Shown here in pieces: positions 34,794 through 54,490 of a stretch of 64,000 nt of DNA. The translations under genes and the position numbers were made by a program. Source of the DNA: Parelaphostrongylus tenuis (taxonomy: Eukaryota > Nematoda > Chromadorea > Rhabditida > Metastrongylidae); contig JAHQIW010007219.1 of NCBI GenBank assembly GCA_019055375.1, positions 62,001 to 126,000 of the forward strand. Direction: 5' to 3'. A model generated the notes under the pieces. That model did no database searches. It was not told where the DNA came from and saw only the letters and a list, made by a program, of their open reading frames with translations. The first letter of the stretch is position 1. Each line of letters opens with the position of its first letter.

Positions 34794-36490
34794 GCAAGCA
34801 CCAGGAGCTTCACTGTCACCGATTTCGCTTTGCCTGTTGCTATGGTTCACGCTGGTAAGCCTGAAATTCCTACTCGGATTTCTGGCATTGCAGCTAGCAA
34901 GGTTGGAGCTCAGGCATTCGTACGTTGTCTTGTTATGCAAACAGTGAGTTTGAAACTCATAGTTGTTCTGAAGATGTAGGGAGTAAACTCTGATTCTCTG
35001 TAAATTTCGCAATCCCCCAACACTGACATCAACTACACAGCTTGACCTAATTTTCATTCTAAAGAGTCTTGGATAAATACTTTATATTAGAGAGAACATT
35101 CGTTGTTAAGATCTTTGATGTTCTCGAAAACCAAGGGCGCAGCGCAATTTTACCTGATGCTCTGATCTCGACCATTTTGAGTCAACTTACTGTTAGCATC
35201 ACTTACGAACCAGTGCAATGTCAGAATGTTGTTCTTGATCTAGTGATGAATAAAAGTAGGTGTTCAATATTGAAAATCCACTTGTACGATTCCATGCAGA
35301 AATACAACAGGCATAAAAAACAGAACTGCTATTGTTGTGTTCGAAGCGAAACTAGTATATCCTATAAAATTACTCCAGAATGTTTTAGAACAGAAGATAA
35401 ACCATCATGATGATGATAGCAAAATCCGAATATTCAATATCGATTGAAATCTACAAGCACGTTTCTACTAATTTTTGCTGAAATTGAGATCATGTGTTTC
35501 TGATGATCTGATGGTTTGAAGCGCTCTAGAAAACTGAAGAGAATCTGGGAGTATTGAGTGATACGCAAAGAATTAACCTCAAACGGGAGTTGTACCGCGC
35601 TTCACCCAAACCGAAAGCATGTACCACCACTACATCGGCGACGTCACAGTTTTGTTCCCAATCTTTCATTGATATATCCTATTATAACCGTCACCACCCA
35701 TTTTTAAGGTATTTAATCTGCAAAATATCTATGGCCATCAAATTCAGTTAAGCCGACAGCTTTTCAAAATGTATAATCTACTTGTTTTAACTGCCCATAA
35801 GCAATATGTTGATATATGTAAACCCAAGCAAACTCGTTAGAGGTTCGTTGGTGACAGCTACGATAGGATTTGTCGCAACAATACTGCTGCAAAGCAGAGG
35901 GCTCGGTGAAGAAGTGGTGGCGCGCGCTCCGTTATGTGTGAAACGCGAGGTGGCTCTCGTCGGTGGTCGAATGCTTTGAATACGGCTCAACACTCTCAGC
36001 ATAGCATTATAGTGCTGTTCAAAAGCAGTTGAATCAGACGATTTGCATGGAAGAAAATCACTGCTCGAAACTGTTTCTAGGTCTTTATTTCACTGTAGTG
36101 GAAGAATGTCTCCTTCAAAAAATCAAAGTATCCTGCAGTTCCTATGATGGAAAGCGGTTGCATAATCGCCGGCAACACGGTGACGGTAATTTGCATTAAT
36201 AATACGAAATAAGAAGAGGCATGCATGCAACCAATGAAGGACGTTATAACAGTCCCTGTCACCGTCATTCAGGCATCAATCTCAGAAACTCTTACGGTTC
36301 GAACAGCTTCCTTATTTCTTCAGGGAAACTCGTTTTTGGTGAAAAAAGTGCGCGGACCACAAACATCGTTATGGCGATTTGGTCAAAATTGATGTGACAA
36401 AATGTCGTGAACAGAGCGATTCGAATGCTGACATCGGGCCTGTTTGGATAGCACTTCTTTTCAGTATCAGCTTCTGTCGGCGGAAACTAA
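34794..36490 (+). pseudogene. Decayed multi-exon gene of a nematode-type protein family (copy 3)
   Basis: An exon starts after the acceptor ttttactgcag (34793) and reads FTVTDFALPVAMVHAG, then SKVGAQAFVRCLVMQT, ending at a GTGAGT donor (34944). The next exon, 35111-35255 (145 nt), reads IFDVLENQGRSAILPDALIS, then SITYEPVQCQNVVLDLV, with a GT donor at 35256. A third coding patch after a TTTCACTGTAG acceptor (36098) reads KYPAVPMMESGCIIAGNTVT. A last patch (36300-36490) holds QNVVNRAIRML and FFSVSASVGG. Stops interrupt the third and fourth patches. I recall an uncharacterised secreted-type family in strongylids with this order, but this needs a database check. Confidence 0.6.
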
Positions 36491-36549
36491 AGTTGAACTG
36501 TGATGTACTTCAGGCCAACATGCTTAGTCAATGGATGTTTATTTTATCA

Positions 36550-37665
36550 TTACAGCCCAATAAAGAGCAAGTCACATGTATGCTCTTCAGTCTTGCAATA
36601 AATTCGATTAAAGTGCTCACTGTGACGAGTTTTGATTTGAGCACACTTTGACAAGCAATTGAAAAACTCCCAGAAAAAAATATAAGAAGAACTTCTTTTA
36701 ACTTGAAGTTAGAGAAAACGCTTCATTGGTGTCGCCGCACTGTCCATAACGGGATTAGTGTATTGGAATTTATTTATATGACCGCTTTTTGCGGTGGTAT
36801 GATCTTATAATTAACCCAATAAGTAGAGTAGTGTGTAAAAGCATCATTGGAAGATATTGGATTGTTTATAACTTCTTCTGTAATTTTATTTCATTCACGT
36901 TTTGCCTGTTCACGTGGGTTAATGCCAAAAGGCTCTTGTTTCTTGTAGAATATTTTGGTAGCTTGGTAGACGCTTAGATATAGAGGTAAAACTACCACTC
37001 ATTATCTGAGTAAATCAGATGTAAATTATAATGTAAAACAATATAATATGATATAACAGAATGTAATATGACGTAATAAGCCAGACTAAATATTAAATAA
37101 AATAACAAAATAAAAAATAAATAACGCCTGTGTCAATGGGTTGACCGATCAGGCCATTATGTAGAGTCGACTCGCCACATTTGGAGAGAGTGGGTCGACC
37201 CACGGTACCACATCCAGTGCATACTCTTGATGCATCTCCATTGAAGTATCATCTCTTCGACACTCTGAAGCATCATCTGCGGGAGAAAATGTTCAGAGAC
37301 TATAATTAGCTTAGAAGTAATAAACAAAATAATGGAATAACAGCGGCAGCTCCTTCTTCAATTGCCAATTTCATTCTTTCTAAAGCAAAGCAATTACTCT
37401 TTGCCCACCAAACGATTGCATGTTATTGATTTTGATGCCGATTCCATTGCTAAGTGGTTAATTTCTCTATAAATGACATTAATATTGATAAGGTGTCAAA
37501 ATGTCAGGGAAATAATGAGGCAATCTAATAATTGAGAAAGACAACAAGAACGAAAACGATAGCATGGAGCCATACAATAGTATACGACATCATAAGAAAA
37601 CTAAAACAACCTATACTTTTCTTCAACTAAAAGTTGCATGAGGTTAGTATTTCTCCTCTTTCAAA
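36550..37665. other. AT-rich tract, no gene
   Basis: 37015-37125 is especially AT-rich with short repeated 'aatataatatgatataac'-like runs. No coding or RNA signal. Confidence 0.5.
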
Positions 37666-37670
37666 ACTTG

Positions 37671-37712
37671 GTAACTGACGTTTCAGCGAACTTGCCTTTG
37701 TCAGAGCCAACA
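37671..37712 (-). ncRNA. Degenerate PLE-type hammerhead
   Basis: The minus strand reads ggctctgacaaaggcaagtt and then cgctgaaacgtcagttacc. The order CTGACAA, stem II region, GAAA, CGUC matches the PLE hammerhead at 26586-26620, but the box has CTGACAA for CTGANGA. Stem I is weak and activity is not expected. It lies just upstream of, and opposite in strand to, the PLE fragment at 37855. Confidence 0.45.
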
Positions 37713-37854
37713 CGTATATATCATGACCATATCTAATTATTTCGTTAATGTTTCGTATGCATCAAGAATCCAATAGAAAACAATTCAACACTTTTTTTCA
37801 TTCGAAAAGCCCCCACCTATTTCTGCTTATATGATATAGGACACCGGTGTTGTG

Positions 37855-38285
37855 TGACACACTTCATAAAATTAGGAAGACAGGGCATGCGTCACATTCG
37901 GGAGTTCATAAACGCTAAGAGAATTCGGTTATATTTTAATGAGAAAGTTGGAGAATTTGTAGTCATTGTTTGCCAGTTGCACGCTCAAATGCAGAAAAAC
38001 ATCTTCCAGATGTGCTGTTCATCGGCTATCCTCTGAGGAGGAATATAAAGCACAATACTATTGAAGAGAGAATGGGTCAACTAGTGTACAACAATCGATA
38101 AGTCGTAAGCTTAAGAATAATTTATCAACTTGTCCTGTCCTACACACACATTTCAAAACACACAAAACTACCTCTAATGATGATCTAGTGGCAACCGATC
38201 CTTCAACATTCAAAGTTAGATTAATCATTAGCTGTGTAAGCGGACAGACGGATAGGATAACACGGTTTTTGAGCCTCATTTTACA
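37855..38285 (+). pseudogene. Penelope-like reverse transcriptase, start of the domain
   Basis: In pieces linked by frameshifts the plus strand reads HIREFINAKRIRLYFNEKVG, FVVIVCQLHAQM, SSEEEYKAQYY, IEERMGQLVYNN, then HFKTHKTTSNDDLVATDPST followed by FKVRLIISCVSGQTDRITRF. The KTHK...RPIIS-like motif (here RLIIS) marks the first conserved block of PLE reverse transcriptases. The catalytic YADD block is absent; the sequence breaks off near 38285. At least three frame changes and stops are present. Together with the GIY-YIG piece at 25.8 kb it shows that PLEs have been active in this genome. Confidence 0.7.
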
Positions 38286-38433
38286 TCGGTTCTCATTGTG
38301 AAGACGGATTGATGAAACAAATTAAAAAAACAGCCGCTAATTTTTTTGCTGTGACGCCACATTTTAGTCTTTCAACTTCGGCTGCTTTTGCTATTGCCGA
38401 ACAGATTGCATCAAGCATTGACTGTTCATCAAA

Positions 38434-38739
38434 TCATAGTGAGTATAATGGCGACACGAAGAACACAATAATTTTATCTTCTTGCCCAAATATCGTTTGA
38501 CTATACAAGTACAATTTGTAGCCGAAACTTTGATAACCTAGTTGCAGAGGGAGTGATATAAGAGCAAGAGATAAGGTAATGTAGTGGTCATAAGAGCCTC
38601 GGAAAGGGTTCGACAATCTTTGAAAGACAGTTATACAACGCACCGCTGCTAAAAAAGCGGCAATGTAGAGAATTCTTGTGACTTTTGCGTTAATAATTCT
38701 GGTAATTATGAGCAGATTAAAAACCGCACAATGAATCAC
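38434..38739 (-). CDS. Hydrophobic open frame, possible membrane-protein exon
   Basis: About 100 codons open on the minus strand with two or three hydrophobic stretches (ITLSLALISLPLQLGY; KIIVFFVSPLYSL). Nematode chemoreceptor exons can look like this, but there is no family motif I can name and no convincing flanking splice sites. It could be chance in AT-rich DNA. Confidence 0.2.
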   Translation of the reverse strand: MIHCAVFNLLIITRIINAKVTRILYIAAFLAAVRCITVFQRLSNPFRGSYDHYITLSLALISLPLQLGYQSFGYKLYLYSQTIFGQEDKIIVFFVSPLYSL

Positions 38740-39283
38740 TGAATTAGCGGATCCGATCAGTAGTTCTATATTAACATCAAAGGGTTTCGACTGATTACTT
38801 TTAGTTTGATATTTGAATTAGTGAACGCAGCTTGTAGACATCATGTATGACCTTGATGATATGGACGATGTCTTTTGCTAAATGTCAAAATCAATATTCA
38901 CTTTCTTCTGCACAACATTCGTCATATGTACTCAATTGTGTTCTTCGTTCTCGAAGGCAGACGAACATTTTGCATGTGAACTCGTAATCTGCGGAATGGT
39001 TTTCGTCACCCGTACAAATGTTATTTAACAGCAATTGAGGGAATTTTTTTAGCCAACTCAAAGCGTTATAACGTTAACACAAAGGCCTAAGCTGAATCCA
39101 AGCAAATCTTGTACTTATACCTTCCTCCCCGTAAATAAGAGCAGAAGAAATGAGGAATATTCTGGAGCCTCTTGAGTATCGAGCCAACGCCTCACTATGA
39201 GCGATAACTACGGAAACTTAAATTTTTCTTTGAGTTTAATTTCCAGGAGAAAAACAAAATAAGAGGCACATGTTCAGGTCAGC

Positions 39284-39526
39284 ATGCTACGTCAAGTACT
39301 GCGGTATTTCTGCAATGTGATCAGTACAAGGTCTTTAGCTATATGTTGTACTATCTATTGTAGTACATCACTGTGGCAAGTGATTTGCAAACCAGGTCTA
39401 GCTGAGAAACCAAAAACTGTCGTCTTGGTGGTAACGATAGCACAATGTAAACCTCTCTCCGACGCTAAAGAGGGAATGCTCTGCTACAGTTTTCTCGGAG
39501 TTCCAATACAATTGTTAAAACTATAG
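39284..39526 (+). pseudogene. Possible N-terminal exon of a type-B carboxylesterase
   Basis: The frame reads KPKTVVLVVTIAQCKPLSDA and ends EGMLCYSFLGVP before turning into unrelated codons and a stop. Type-B carboxylesterases begin with a 'VVTT..GK..G...FLGIPYA' pattern, and the end of this frame fits that, with a Cys where the conserved Gly would be. The homologous part stops exactly after the GVP triplet without a GT donor, suggesting truncation. The catalytic Ser, Glu and His lie further on and are absent. Evidence is short, so this is a suggestion only. Confidence 0.35.
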
Positions 39527-39529
39527 TAT

Positions 39530-46255
<6,726 letters not shown>

Positions 46256-46261
46256 GCAGGG

Positions 46262-46340
46262 TTGCACGGTAGCGCAGTGGTTAGCGCTGCAGTGTAGCAA
46301 GAAGCAAATTGATAAAACCGGCTCTTGGTCGACCCCTTCC
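46262..46340 (+). repeat. tRNA-like SINE head
   Basis: Reads gcacggtagcgcagtggtta (a clear box A), then about 45 bases later 'cttggtcgacccctt', a degraded box B. The sequence after it does not match family S1, so it is either a third SINE type or a tRNA pseudogene. Confidence 0.5.
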
Positions 46341-46344
46341 CTCA

Positions 46345-49300
46345 ATACTTCTGACAGTCAGTTAGCTGAACACCTTAGCTCGCTCACCTTCAGAAGTTCA
46401 AAGAGAATCGTCTTGACCAACATATGAATTCAAAAAGAAGATGTATTCCTCATGCGCAGCCTCAGCAAAACGTAACGGAAGAATTTTGTGAAAAACGGAT
46501 GCGAGAAAGTAATTTGAATGCAAGAAGTGCTACAATCTACGCGGCAAACTGTGATGGTTTCCCTCATAAAAATTACTGTATATTGTTAGTACTTCGCTCA
46601 TGAAAAAAGTCATTCGTATCATGCGATCAGCGATCAAAGGGGCTTTCTTGTAACATGGGATCTGTGGTTTGATGAGGTGTCCCGAGTAGACCAAGTTCTT
46701 CGTCACAGTGGTTTTGCCAAATTGCTGCCAAACTTTCCCGCAGGACAAAAATAATTACCCGATTTATCGCTCTGTCACACCACGTTTTGCGTAGGTCAGA
46801 GTTTCATTCAATAACCTTTAGATGCTACAAATGTACTTCAATGCAAGGCACACTACTCAAAAAGTGATCAATGAAGAACACTTTAATCTCTTTTCCATTA
46901 CGGTGTTCAAAGTCTGATTGGCACAAGGTTATACGATGTTTCGGGATAGCGTGATATAACATGAATAAAAAATGGCATCTCGTAATCTGCATGACTTGGA
47001 AGTACGTCAACAGGAAATTAGAGTATTAAGACGTATTACTAGTGCCCCTATGTCATAACCTAATAAACTGGCAAAGCTTTATGTAGCCAACATAACATAC
47101 TTCGAAGAAATGCCCTTACGTGACTGCCGGCAAAAACAGAAACCAAGGAACGTCGTAGAATGCAACCACTGCTTGTCATGATTGTCTGCTGACACTTGTT
47201 TTGTCAATGCTCGGAAACCTGTGTCGAGTAGAAAAATTTCCGCCTATTTCGAGGAGATTTGTGACTTGTGCAGGCTAATTATTGCCTGTCTACTAATTAT
47301 GGCGCTAGATATTGGCTCTTCCAGTAATTACGAGTCACATATCAAGAAACTTACTATACATTATTCATCTTTATTTTTGTACGAATTAACTTGAAGTGCA
47401 AAGAGTGCAATAAGTGAGAGAACGAATATCATACACAAGCAAATAAATAAAAATTTACACTTTATCGGCCTCGATGCCGTCAATTTGGAATAGGACTCAT
47501 CACGAATGGACCGATAAAGCTTAGATGCAATCGAAATGCGGAATAGGCGGAGCGACTCAGTTGCCCGCGGCAACCTAGTCGATGCAGCACCTCCGGCTGG
47601 ATGGATGAGAATGAATGGGGAGAATCACCGATTCGGTCTAGGCTTGATGGCATTCGAGAATCTCGATGTCGCATTCAGCCCAAAGAGTAAGAAATGTCCA
47701 TCAAGTCCTATTACTCTGCTGCCGATATGTAGGCGGCTGTTTCAGCGTTTGTTCCACTCAAGAGTAATTGGGCAAATGCTTCAAAGTCTTGGATGGACAT
47801 TCAGAGTATATAAGATTCATGAGAATGAGGCCAGATATGAGCTGTCTTTCACTCTTGAACATTCAGATATAGCTTTTAGATAGTAACAATAATGAAGACA
47901 CCGTACACCATGGAGCAAAAATCTACTGATCCATTACTTTTTTCCTCAAAATTCACACATGAAATAGCACTTATCATAAAGATCCACCGGGCTAAAAGTG
48001 CGTGCACAAGATGAGAGGAGAGGAAGGATTAGCTAAAGTTGGCATGGAAAAAGGCCATTTCTAGAAGCGATGAGAAATCAGCCACCCAGGCAAGTCTAAA
48101 CGGCGGAATAAAGCTCCAAAGAATTATTCACTCCTAGATAAAAACCCTTTCCAGTTGCTATTTGTAGTATGATACAAAGTCTGCAGCGCTATTAAGAGGT
48201 GCCTAAAGAGGTGTGGGCTTGAAAGTTCTGCGGTAGCTAATGAACTCCTACATCCAACGCTGCGCCGCCAATTGACTGCAACCGCCCTTACTTAGTTCAC
48301 TCAATAAACTATATAATCTGTTCTATCATAAAAGCATAACGGTGTTAATTTTGAAAAGATCAAAAGGATCCTGATGCGGAAATCAAGAACTAACGGGAAA
48401 AACTCATGGAGCAGTCCGGATGAGCGCTAAAAAATCGAAATTGAATATAGACACGACGTTTTTCCTTTGTTTGATCTTTTGACCTAACGTAAGAGGTATG
48501 TAGAAACATCCACCGAGTAATTCAAATGTTAAGGTACAACACACTTCCAGACTTTGAAGAAGACGAAGTAGCCGAAGCGTCAACACTCAATTTTGAAGAA
48601 GACATACTGGACCTGTACAAGCTTGGAAAAAGATCAATTTTTGAGAAAATTTTTCATTTTCATCAATGTGCCAATTAGATAATTCCGACATGTTAAGGAC
48701 GTATTATCATTAAGACAAAAATCGCCTTAATTAGGTAGAAGACCTACTTTCCTTGCCTCTGCATTAAACACAAAGCTGTCCTTTTATTCAAAAAAGGAAC
48801 TTGCATGAAATGTGAATACCGAAGAATTTGAGTAAAATGCTGAGTCCTTATGCGATTATTATGCACTTGATCATGAGATACACAAACGAATCGTTCTCAA
48901 CAATATAGAAATGCGTATACGAAGATCTTCGCCTAATTATTCATTTGATGACATATTCAATTTGAAATTATTTCCAGCGGGCTGCAAGTTTAGTTATTGC
49001 GATAATACCGAACTTAGACTTTCGAAATGACGGACGAAGTGATGCTATTTTCAAAAACATATGATTATCGCTGAAAGTGCTCTCTGGTAGTTTATACTGC
49101 TGTGCTCATAAAGAGATGGAATATTCTTTAAGAGAAGCTTGAATGAACATGGTGGTTGACAGTTATTGCACTTTGCAGCGTCTTATGTACATCTTGCAAC
49201 GGAGTGTTGATGTGCAAACTCAATGAACTTTCCTTATTGACCAGCTTTACTAACACGTTCTACAATTTTGCATGGTTTCATTGATTTCTGCAATCGCTTT

Positions 49301-52300
49301 ACAACCCAAGTCTCAAAACATTCAGTAGCACATTTGCTTAAATGTAAAAGTTATCTCAGCCGCCCCTTTTGTAAACTGCGTTTTACAAAATGTTTAGAAC
49401 ATTTACTTCATTTCATCATTTTGTTGATAGTTTTATGACGTTTTTTCCACCTGCAAGTATCAGTGGATTTGTCTTGCATTCCTAAAACGAGCGATTTGAG
49501 GAAGATGTGTAATTATGATATAATCAAAATTATTAGTACGACTTGGAAATTCAATGTCAATGGTACTAGAAATCACAAAAAATGCTTTAGGAAATTCAAA
49601 GAAATACTGGAAATCAGTCGTAGGCACAATTTTCAGACTGACAGAATGTTTCGAGTCTTTCAAGTGCTCTAATATTATAGCAGAAGCCGCCAAAGACGGT
49701 CACATCAAGTCAAGTGAAAAGATAATTTGATCTTGCGTCCTGAGTTTGTTACATATGCTTCCGTTACAGCCGTGAGCCGTACATTGGCTCCTTTCACTTG
49801 ATGTTGACTGATACATCTCAAGCGGCCACTACTAATAGTAGTAGGAGTGAGCAGTAACATATGGTACTTATGAGGCGTGCGAGAACGTATTAATGTGCGT
49901 ATACCACCGAGATGCCATACCTGACATTCTGAAAGATTTGAAACAATCTATCATTCTAAGGGCGCAAAATTAAAGTCACTTCAAATGGGAGCTCCAAAAA
50001 CACGGACAGATGTGGCTGTTGGTGTTATTAACAACTCTAGCGCAAAAGTTCGGCACTCGATTACAAACTTGAACAACTCGCCTGATGTACAAACACTACG
50101 TACAGTGTTGGTTATTCGATAATAAATACTAGTTTCTCGATTAAAGGGCTTGAGGTGTTAGAGATCAGTCATCATTAAAAATAAGATATTGAGGGAAGAA
50201 TTTTTTAGATTCTTTGAACTTTGAGATCAATTACTCACCATAAATTCAGCAGTCCATTAGACTAAGAGTGTTCGTAAATGTCTAACAACGTTGTGCATCT
50301 GAGAGCTCACTCCATCTGTGGTTTATGCCAAGTTCATGTGTGATATAATCGTCTTGAAACCTACCGAGTAGGAAATTATGCTATGTCAAAGACCAGCAAG
50401 TTAGCTAATATCTCATGAAATCACTACAAGACGTAAGTGAAGTATACTTTCATGTCCCATGAGCTAGGTGAGCCTAGCAGCCAGCTAACGTGATTTTAGG
50501 AAAGATTTTGTTGGTGATAGCCTTAATGACCTGACAGCTGAGGAGATCTGCAAACTATGTTGTACTATGTATCAAGCCATATTTACCACAAAACGTTTGA
50601 AAAGAAGCACTACTACAATACATCCTCCACACATGGTGTTTATTTTAGCGCATCAGTAGATGAGGAACTAATCCGTATGTGCTTTCACTTGTAAGACTGA
50701 TGTATTCACAAAATCACCCCTAGGAAGGTCACGCTTATTCGGACATCACCGCTAACATGTATTGATTTGAAGGCACTTCCCTTAAAATTTGCCAAATATG
50801 CACAAGATAAATCCAACACGGTTATTTCGATAACTATCTAATACTATATAAAATACCACAATTTAGCAGCAAAATAAAACTATGACCTTAAAAAACCAGT
50901 TTGCCTAGCATCTATTCAAGTATATATCTAATCAGTACTGATTTTAATATAGAGATATGATCGACTCAAGTGAAGGGCTAAATCAAACGTGATTTACGTT
51001 GTCTTGAATGTGATACGATGCATGACCATACTTCCAATAGTTTAGGACACCGACAGAAAATTAAGGACACTGTTCTGCGAACCACATACGGCATTTTACG
51101 ATTAATTTATAACTGAATGCAGATCAGGGGGCACCTTTTACCTCCATGTAATGTGTTTCATTACGTTCTCTGTTAATTGTTTGGCAATCAATATTTTGAC
51201 CTTGCTGGATGTATTCGCTTAAATTGTGCTATCAGATTTGATGTGAGTCGTACTACATCTATTTGGAAAATATCAGTGCTTACTGTGTGTTGTATAAATT
51301 GCTCTTTAAGTAGTCCTGAGGTGTCGCGAATTGTTCTCTGTAGCGAAGCAGTCTGACGAAACGATTGATAAAGATGCTATCAAAACCAGTGCTCTCAAAG
51401 GTACTCCTGCTGTTTACTCAGATCATTATTTTTAGTGCTGCTGCAAAGATAGGGCTATTTAGCGAAGCTTCAAATTAATTTTGGACATTTCGCAAATTGG
51501 GAACATAAACTACTTTGTGCGCTCTAACGCCATGCAACCGTGTTGATGGAACACTACAGGCACTTGTTCTGGCGTAACTCTTCCTCGCTCCGACGCATCT
51601 ATCTGTCAGGAACCAACCACCAACGGTATGACACTGGTAGTCGCTATCGACATTGAACCCAGTTATGCCGGCAGAGTTTGCATACATATGTATTGTCAAC
51701 TAGAAATCCTTTTAATTGACTAGCTGTGGTATGATGTTATTACTCTTGGATATATATCTGTGAAATCATACCACAGCAATAAGCGGTTTATAGAAAGAAT
51801 AGCTGATAGTACAGACACTGTCATTTGCAGATCATGCACAGCATTTTAGGTACAATTTGTAGTCGTGTGTAAATCACGATTGGTTTTTCAAGATATCCGG
51901 CTTTCATATTAATTTTTTAATATCAATTAATTCTTCACTTGTCTAAAAATTGCCGTTTAATTCTTTGTGAATGTATTATGGCCAGACCACTGGTGCCCTA
52001 AGGTCTGCTCGCAGTCGTATTCAACTGTTTGAGAAACTTGTCTGTATCTGTGTTTTGACAGTCATTGCTTCTCAGTGTTTTGTCGAGGTGTCACGAAATG
52101 TCATTTGTACCGAAAGAATCTAACGAAGTGGTTGATGAGGGTGCCACCGGAATGCAATTTTTTGAAGGTAATCTTGTCTTTGGTACTATTTTTTCTTCAT
52201 TTGAATACTTTAACTAATGTAGTACACTGTTATCGTTATTACTGTAGCTGCAGAAGAGCGAGCCATTTGACGAAGATCGAAATCATCAAACGCTTCGCAA

Positions 52301-52950
52301 ATTAAAGTCTAAAAGTGACGACCTGGGAGTGTGCGATCAGTATATAACGATAATTTGGTATGATAACGAATTGAAATCTGGCGCAGCACGCGACGTGATC
52401 GCGCAGCGAGAGCGGCGAGCTACAATTACAGTAAGGGTCCAGAAAAAATTGCGATTTGTATTGTCGCATTTAACTTACAAATATGAGGGACAAAAGGGAA
52501 AGCGTGTCGGATTTGGTCGAAGAAAGATTCAACTCCACCAAGCTATCAGGTCTTGCTCTGAGGTTTAGGAGTATTAAATGTTGACGAAATTGTCAATTTA
52601 TGAAATGGAAAATTTAGTTGGACGTTGACAAAAACGCGACTGAAGCTGCACTGAAGTGAGGCATTTTAATTCGCCTTTCCAAAGGTTTCATGTTTCTCTT
52701 CAAGTTATTGTTTATAGAACACCGTTCATTTCTCGCAACTTTTTCACTAGTTATAGCACATTTCGTATAAAGGAATCTCAATTTATTCGTGTAACGATAG
52801 GAAATTCTTCAGCACTTATCTTGTTTCTCCAAAAGTTCCGAAGAAGTTTGTCTGTAAAGATTTAGAATATTAATTAACTTAGAATAACTGCATAGTCATG
52901 TCCTTTCATGTCTTGAAATCTTAAAATAGTCCGGGAAAGCTAAGTATAAG
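46345..52950. other. Mostly featureless; one GC-richer block and one hammerhead-like relic
   Basis: 47460-47650 is GC-richer (gttgcccgcggcaacctagt) and lies in an open frame of 115 codons (47536-47883) whose product I do not recognise; it may be a dispersed repeat. At 48550-48585 the plus strand reads ctttgaagaagacgaagtag and gccgaagcgtcaac, the order of the PLE hammerhead at 26586 but with a broken first box and GAAG for GAAA. Nothing else is supportable. Confidence 0.4.
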
Positions 52951-52954
52951 ATAA

Positions 52955-53360
52955 CTTTCGTTTCAAGTGTTTTTTGAGACCACGCTCAAATTTCAGTATA
53001 ACTGGTAATTATTTTTGAGCAGTGTATGTGGTCCCTTATGAGCACTCATACAGTGTAAGATCGTGTTTCGGCCTTTGAGCATCGTCATCTGCACGGTGCC
53101 TTTCGGTTCAGTCCCGCAGGAGATAATCCCTATCTGTGGAAACCGATGCTGTAATGCATATACTACGCCGTGAAATAACTGCCGGACATATTGAAATATA
53201 AGCGTGGTCTCGAGGAACACTTGGAACGAAAGGCATGATATTTTACAAGTACCAGCCTAGAGCAATCAAGTGTATAACATTGCCGAGGCTGAAAGGTGAA
53301 AAACGTGTCTTGTAGTCTATAGGTGACCATAGCAGACCACATGCATCACTCAAAATTAAA
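52955..53360. repeat. Family B element, near-complete copy
   Basis: Order of landmarks: agtgttttttgagaccacgc, gagcagtgtatgtggtccct, gatcgtgtttcggccttt, tgcacggtgcctttcggttc, then the reverse-orientation modules 'gcgtggtctcgaggaacact' and 'agaccacatgcatcactcaa'. The ribozyme box on the minus strand reads AUGACGA, so it is dead. The two ends are inverted relative to each other. Confidence 0.75.
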
Positions 53361-53364
53361 ATGT

Positions 53365-54490
53365 AGTCAAAACCAAAGTTTTATCTCAAATTTAGAATAT
53401 CAGTGAAATTATCCGACTCGCAAAGTAATAAATCATACATATTCAATTCACGAATGAGACCGAGGGCGCCGTTAGCACCATAGAATGACCGGCTGTGCTA
53501 TGAGCTTTTATAAATCGAGCTGAGTAAGTGATTTTGTGTTATAATAGTTCTCCGTTGTAGCAATTCCGTATCATCCTGATTGAATTACTGAGCTCAACCG
53601 TCATATCACAAAATTTCTGATCAAAAAACGAGGGTTTTGGTGTGTTCTTCTGAAAACCTTTCTCATAGCGTTCCACAAGTGAAAATAGATTTCATCCGGG
53701 GAGCGTACACTTCTCCATACAAGGGCACTAGACTTTAGTCGTATTATGCGAAAAATTTTATTATTTCTGATGCAATAGCGAGAATTTTCGATTCGGATCG
53801 TTTATTATTATTATGATTTTCTACTCACGAATGACAAATCGAATGCACAGTCAGCGCTGATGAATCATCGGTCCCCTGTAAGCAATTTTATGAATGCCTA
53901 GTATAGCTGATTAAACAGCTTAGCGTCGTTGTATTTGGGCTGCTGAGTGGTGGACACTTTTGACGTAATATTCTCCATCCGCATTCAGTAGGATACAGTA
54001 CTCAGACGGCAAATTCCAGTCGTTTGAAAGAGAATCGTGGCTTTCGTAAAACTGAATATGTCAACTTTAAGGCAAAATCATGAGACACTCAATCACTCAA
54101 GTTGAATAACGCAATATTGACTTTTTCGGCAACAGAAACAGCACGGAAAACACCATGCTATAGTTGGACTGGTCAATAGCCATCAATTGCTACATTTTGA
54201 ATGCAGACTTTCAGTTGGCCTTGACATGCCTTACTCCTGCCTTCTCAGATTATCAAAGTATCAGAAAGTCGTTAAAAATCATATAAATCCATAGAATTTC
54301 TCAGATAACTTCAAAGCATCTTTAGAACATTCGGAGCCTAGTGTGATAAAATTAGTACAAGGTCTTTTCATGATTTTCTCGTCGGGTGCGCAGATTTCAC
54401 TAATAAACAATCAGTAGCTAAAAAATATAATTCCACCATTGATCTTCGTTTTTGCAAAGGCTTTCTTTATGTGCTGAAATAACAATAGAA
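53365..54490. other. No recognisable feature
   Basis: AT-rich, without supportable signals on either strand. Confidence 0.4.

Noticed and set aside
36077..36268. Minus-strand frame that looks like a receptor membrane segment
   Set aside because: It is antisense to the decayed exon reading GCIIAGNTVT, which has matching neighbours on the plus strand.
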